A program made the translations under genes and the position numbers. Positions 60,136 through 64,000 of a DNA stretch of 64,000 bases are shown piece by piece. Within the stretch, counting starts at the first letter, position 1; each line of letters opens with the position of its first letter. Under the pieces are notes generated by a model that worked only from the letters and a program-made list of their open reading frames with translations, was not told the DNA's origin and ran no database searches. Source of the DNA: Petrosia ficiformis (Eukaryota; Porifera; Demospongiae; Haplosclerida; Petrosiidae); the NCBI GenBank assembly GCA_947044365.1, contig OX345637.1, positions 6,597,201-6,661,200 on the forward strand, in the 5' to 3' direction.

Positions 60136-61121
60136 ATGACAATATAGAAGACTGTGATGAATTACATCATATCAATGTTTGCACTAATAGTGAACAATAG
60201 AATGATGCTACAGGAATCAATATCACACTTTGAACATAGTCTGGCTACGCGAGACTACTTTGAACAGCAAATTAGTGATTGGAACAAACAACACCACAAA
60301 TCTTCTAGACATCTTTTTCAATCAAATGTGCTTTCCAAGAAGCTATGTACATAGGACTGACTCATGCTTATTTCTTACCCAGTCAAGAATGAAGAATAAC
60401 AGGTTTACTGTAGATGTTAAAAGAGGTTCTGCCACTAACTGGTAGAAACGAAATTGACAATTATTTTTGGAAAGTTTAATTATTTATTACAATTTGCTCA
60501 TAATAACTATAATAGTTCTTTTTTAATGTACCATTACTTGAAACTACATCATTATCCATTATCTATGTTAATACAAAAGTAAGATATTCCAGACAGTAAG
60601 TAATCTATGCACAAAACCTAATGTATGGCTCACGAGAGTGTGGTATCTGGCATTGAGTCTTGATAGGAAATAACTGCAACATCACTACCAGCATCACACA
60701 TAAATAAAAGATACCAGGAGCCTATAATTACATTGACCAGAAAGCGCAATGGACAACATCATTATGGGCTCCCGAAGATACACATGTACTAACAACTGGT
60801 CTACCAATAAACAGTCATGTCACATCCTCTTATTGTATGCAATATTAATTATTATCAACAGAATATTGTGTAGAAATTTGTAGCATTATACGTATATTAG
60901 TCATAATAAGGAGAAGGCAAACGTACTTATAGAAACCACATGATAAACTGTTGTGTTAAAACGTATATAACAAGAGTTACAATGATGACACCTATACTAA
61001 ACTACTTCATGACTTGCACATGTACAGTTCATGTACAGTTCATGTACAATTATATTCATATTGCACTATCAAATTATTGTATTCACTGTTTGTGAAAGAG
61101 GAAGAGCCACCCAAAGCAAAA

Positions 61122-62255
61122 ATGCAGACTATTTTGAAGACTCTTGTGTTTATATTTGTGTACTTGAATCTTAGCAGCTCCCAATCAATTGATTTACTTG
61201 CAGTCAGTGCTAACATATCAGATGAAGCTGTTTTGCGTTTTGACAGTACCTACCAGTGTGGTGTTGAGGATGTTACAGATAGCTTGATTGAGTTATCTAC
61301 ATATCTTACACCAGAAGGAGCTGAATGTGTAACATGTCTACCAAAGGATTATGCATTAGATGCATTTGACTTTTACTCATCTCAGCAGTGTATCACTACT
61401 TCAGAAAAATGTGCAGGTGGCTATACACCTGATTCCAAACTTCTGTCTGAACTTACAAAGGTCTCCCAGTATGTAAAATCCATTGCAAGGTCTTGTCAAG
61501 ATGTGTATAATTTGGATAATACTCTATCTTCTGGAGAATATGATATTCTCTCAAGTGATGGTACTTATCTCACTGTGTACTGTGACTTTGACATTGTTGA
61601 GTGTGGTGATGGAGTTTGGACAAGAGTTGCATCTATTGACATGAGCAGATCAGGCAATACCTGCCCTTCTGGTCTCACACAATATACAATAGATGGTCTT
61701 TCACACCCTGTATGTGATCGTGTGCATGAGCCTTATGGAGCCTGTGATTCCACTTTCTTTTCTACTTATGGTATTAGTTATTCACATGTATGTGGACGTG
61801 TGCGTGGATATGCATATGGTATTGGTGGTCTAGATGGCATATATCCAAACCATGAAAGTTACATCAATTCCATTGACTCATACTATGTGGATGGGATATC
61901 CATTACTTATGGTAGCCCAAGAAATCACATATGGACATACGCTGGTGGACAAACAGATGATGAAAGTAACTATGAAGATTGTCCTTGTAATCTTGATAGT
62001 CTTGAGGTGTCACCTTCATATGTTGGTGGTGATTATTACTGTGAGGCTGGTAGTAGTACTCTGGGTGATCCACTATGGGATGGACAAGGATGTGGTAATC
62101 TGGAATATCCATGTTGCACTTATCATAACCTTCCTTGGTTTACTAAGAATCTAGGTGAATCTACGACAGATGATATTGAACTAAGAGCATGTACTAGTGA
62201 AGGATATCCAGATGAAGCTACTCCAATAGATATTATTGAATTATATATTCGCTGA
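61122..62255 (+). CDS. secreted Cys-rich protein with fibrinogen-like N-terminal piece (377 aa)
   Basis: Start placed at 61122 because MQTILKTLVFIFVYLNLSSS is a clear signal peptide. An in-frame ATG at 61014 would hide it behind 36 residues coded by TACATG-like repeat. After a Cys-containing N-terminal segment, residues about 130-200 (SCQDVYNL, SGEYDIL, VYCDFD, GVWTRVASIDMS) look like the first third of a fibrinogen-related domain. The rest is a separate conserved block: HVCGRVRGYAYG, DGISITYGSPRNHIWTYAGG, CPCN, YYCEAG, GDPLWDGQGC, PCCTYHNLPWF and a terminal IIELYIR. I know this block only as uncharacterised proteins of sponges and other simple animals. Single exon. Extracellular location inferred. 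A paralogue lies in convergent orientation 1.3 kb away. Confidence 0.85.
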   Translation: MQTILKTLVFIFVYLNLSSSQSIDLLAVSANISDEAVLRFDSTYQCGVEDVTDSLIELSTYLTPEGAECVTCLPKDYALDAFDFYSSQQCITTSEKCAGGYTPDSKLLSELTKVSQYVKSIARSCQDVYNLDNTLSSGEYDILSSDGTYLTVYCDFDIVECGDGVWTRVASIDMSRSGNTCPSGLTQYTIDGLSHPVCDRVHEPYGACDSTFFSTYGISYSHVCGRVRGYAYGIGGLDGIYPNHESYINSIDSYYVDGISITYGSPRNHIWTYAGGQTDDESNYEDCPCNLDSLEVSPSYVGGDYYCEAGSSTLGDPLWDGQGCGNLEYPCCTYHNLPWFTKNLGESTTDDIELRACTSEGYPDEATPIDIIELYIR

Positions 62256-62887
62256 TCAATGCTAAAATTATGAGATCCTTTAGTTTAAGTTTTTTACCCA
62301 TCCATAGCTGAACATGTATGCAGAAATATTTTACTATCCAAATTAGTTTACAGATACCCCCAACTGTGCGAATGATTGATAATCATGATAATGAATACAA
62401 TAGAATATAATATACATGTAGTCAGTACAGGAATTCATATCTTCATGTGTGGCACTAGATATGATTATCATGAACAAGCTAGGGTGTGTGTGCCATAGGC
62501 ATAGTTACCAACTACCTTCCCATGATTTTGTATATCTGCTATGTGACTGAGAGCATGTCTCCTATGGTAGCTGTGACTCTGCTTATTTCACCAATTAGGA
62601 TATTAGCTATAGACAAGTGTGTGGTCAACTGAGAACCAATGAGAAGCCTCCAATATGAAGTGTTACTGCAAATAACTTTGCTGTGTTGTGTCATTCGTTG
62701 CTATAGCTGCAATTTTGTTGTTCTTTCCATCTTCATGGAATAATTATAGGTTTTAGCTTAGATTATTCACATTCAGTGGCAATTACTCTCATTAGAACAC
62801 TTGATACATATTATACTTACACAATTACAACTTATTTATCATGTACTTGTACACAACGAGTGATTACTATATAATTATGGGTAACAC

Positions 62888-62893
62888 AATAAA
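62888..62893 (+). terminator. poly(A) signal candidate
   Basis: AATAAA about 630 nt after the stop of the secreted-protein gene. No earlier canonical hexamer seen. Confidence 0.45.
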
Positions 62894-63098
62894 GTAGTGA
62901 TCAAAAAGGAATGAGTGTCAAAAATGACAATCACATTTTGTGATACTAGTCATTTAACCATGTTTGGACCATTTGAAATAATCAAAGGTTTGCTGTTTAG
63001 TCATTTTGTACAGCAAACTGTAATTTTAAGTCTAGTATTTGATCCGATGCTACCTGGAAATTTTACTTGCAATCAGCCTTATCTTTGTTACAACAACT

Positions 63099-63373
63099 AC
63101 AAGAATAATAAAAAACATTTTCAATAAAAATGAAAGAAGATGTAGGGATGTCAAAACCCAAAAAGCATGCAAACAAGGTTGGGAAGCTAACATAGGACCC
63201 AAAATCACTTCCATATAACCCTACATAAGTACTTACACTGCTATACACAAAGAGCTGTACTTATGTAGGGTTATATGGAAGTGATTTTGGGTCCTATGTT
63301 AGCTTCCCAACCTTGTTTGCATGCTTTTTGGGTTTCTTTCATTTTTATTGAAAATGTTTTTTATTATTCTTGT
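63099..63373. repeat. large fold-back between convergent paralogues
   Basis: Left arm 63099-63232 and right arm 63257-63373 are inverted, with a 24-nt loop. The inner part (ggttgggaagctaacatagg, acccaaaatcacttccatat) is nearly perfect. The left arm carries an extra 18 bp (agatgtagggatgtcaaa) at the MITE border, missing on the right. The outer 37 bp of arms (aagaataataaaaaacattt) are outside the MITE yet are also inverted. Confidence 0.9.
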
Positions 63374-63587
63374 TATATAATTAATACAGTGATCCTAAAA
63401 TTATTATTGTCTAAGACATTTTTGTGACAAATATGAAGATTAGGTTTTATCGATGTACACATGTGCATTATGGCTTTCTAAACAAACACATACACATTGT
63501 ACTTTTGTCTTGGATTAATTATATTGAGTTCTATAAGCATAGATCAAGCAGTTTAACATAGTCTTTGATGAAGTGTATGTTTCATAG

Positions 63588-64000
63588 TTATCGAACGTAG
63601 AGTTCAATAAGTTCCAGAGGAGTATCTTCATCATTAGTGTGCTGACTTTGACATAAACGTACTTCAATATGATCCGTGATAGTCACCCCAAGTGTTTTGT
63701 AGAACCAAGGCATGTTTGCATTGGTACAACAAGACACTTCATCCTCAATACAATTTTGTCCATCCCATAGTGGATCGTCGTAAAGCACACTAGACCAACT
63801 CTGACCAACAGGGAGACCTGATTCACAATAATAATCGTTACCAACAAAGGCTGGTGGACTGATTGTTTGACCCTGATTACAAGGACATTGAAGTCCATAA
63901 TTACCAAACTGTAGCTTTTGCTCAAGACCACCTGCATATGTCCATATATGATTTCTAGGGTAACCATATGTAATTGAGTATCCATCAACATATTGGTGAT
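63588..64000 (-). CDS. paralogue of the secreted Cys-rich protein, 3' part (137 codons in window)
   Basis: Open from the window edge to the stop after YVR. Reads DGYSITYGYPRNHIWTYAGG, CPCN, FVGNDYYCESG, DDPLWDGQNC, SCCTNANMPWFYKTLG, HIEVRLC and DTPLELIELYVR, collinear with the C-terminal half of the gene at 61122-62255. The five-prime part, including any signal peptide, is outside the window. An overlapping frame from 63991 is an artefact of another frame. Confidence 0.88.
   Translation of the reverse strand, partial: HQYVDGYSITYGYPRNHIWTYAGGLEQKLQFGNYGLQCPCNQGQTISPPAFVGNDYYCESGLPVGQSWSSVLYDDPLWDGQNCIEDEVSCCTNANMPWFYKTLGVTITDHIEVRLCQSQHTNDEDTPLELIELYVR

Larger units (their letters stand above)
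59571..61121. other. interval between AAC and the secreted-protein gene
   Basis: Contains the nested repeat pair at 59808-60135 and AT-rich single-copy-looking sequence. Small open frames at 59940-60445 are not supported by motifs or splice logic. No RNA gene recognised. Confidence 0.6.

Noticed and set aside
59940..60445. Short plus-strand frames between the carrier and the secreted protein
   Set aside because: They run through the nested MITE or lack any motif and splice signal.
61014..61121. Upstream in-frame ATG of the secreted protein
   Set aside because: It would add 36 residues coded by tacagttcatgtacagttcatg-like repeat and bury the signal peptide that starts at 61122.
63683..63991. 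102-codon minus-strand frame at the window end
   Set aside because: It overlaps the real paralogue frame, which carries the conserved DPLWDG and IELYVR motifs.

Overview
The window reads as nuclear DNA of an early-branching animal, most likely a sponge. The evidence is intron-rich genes with GT-AG splice sites, a SIPA1L-type RapGAP-PDZ protein (an animal family), an RBM42 orthologue, a cAMP-receptor-like GPCR, and a pair of secreted Cys-rich proteins ending in the GDPLWDG/PWF/IELYI pattern that I associate with sponge and cnidarian predictions. The species cannot be fixed from sequence alone. The DNA is AT-rich and saturated with TACATGTACATG-like self-complementary hexamers.

Layout. 1-2545: two minisatellites, the first split by a decayed hAT element. 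3915-8124 (+): 3' part of a seven-transmembrane receptor, eight exons from TM4 to the stop. 9793-48388 (-): one 22-exon SIPA1L-like gene. All 22 exons join in phase to 1491 codons plus stop, so about 4.5 kb of coding sequence is spread over 38.6 kb. Its introns hold most of the repeats: a 4.6-kb array of an 82-bp unit with a 2138-bp higher-order period, a 2.3-kb array of a 76-bp unit, a 50-bp pyrimidine array, long (CA)n and (TC)n tracts, several MITE and fold-back families, and a 151-bp perfect palindrome. 48389-49333: divergent promoter interval. 49334-58469 (+): RBM42, six exons, 237 aa. Its fourth intron carries a 3.68-kb TIR element with 7-bp target duplication, which itself contains a broken PHD-2A-endonuclease-RT non-LTR retrotransposon. 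58662-59570 (+): intronless ADP/ATP carrier. 61122-62255 (+) and 64000-63588 (-): convergent secreted paralogues separated by a 275-bp fold-back.

The genes do not form one pathway. The receptor and the RapGAP are signalling proteins, RBM42 is an RNA-binding protein, the carrier is mitochondrial, and the last two are secreted. The most unusual material is mobile or structural: the perfect palindrome that carries copies of a splice acceptor, a 2A-like motif in the retrotransposon, a SINE whose tRNA-like parts look circularly permuted, a repeat made of small hairpins, and two intronic start-exon candidates on the opposite strand of the RapGAP gene.
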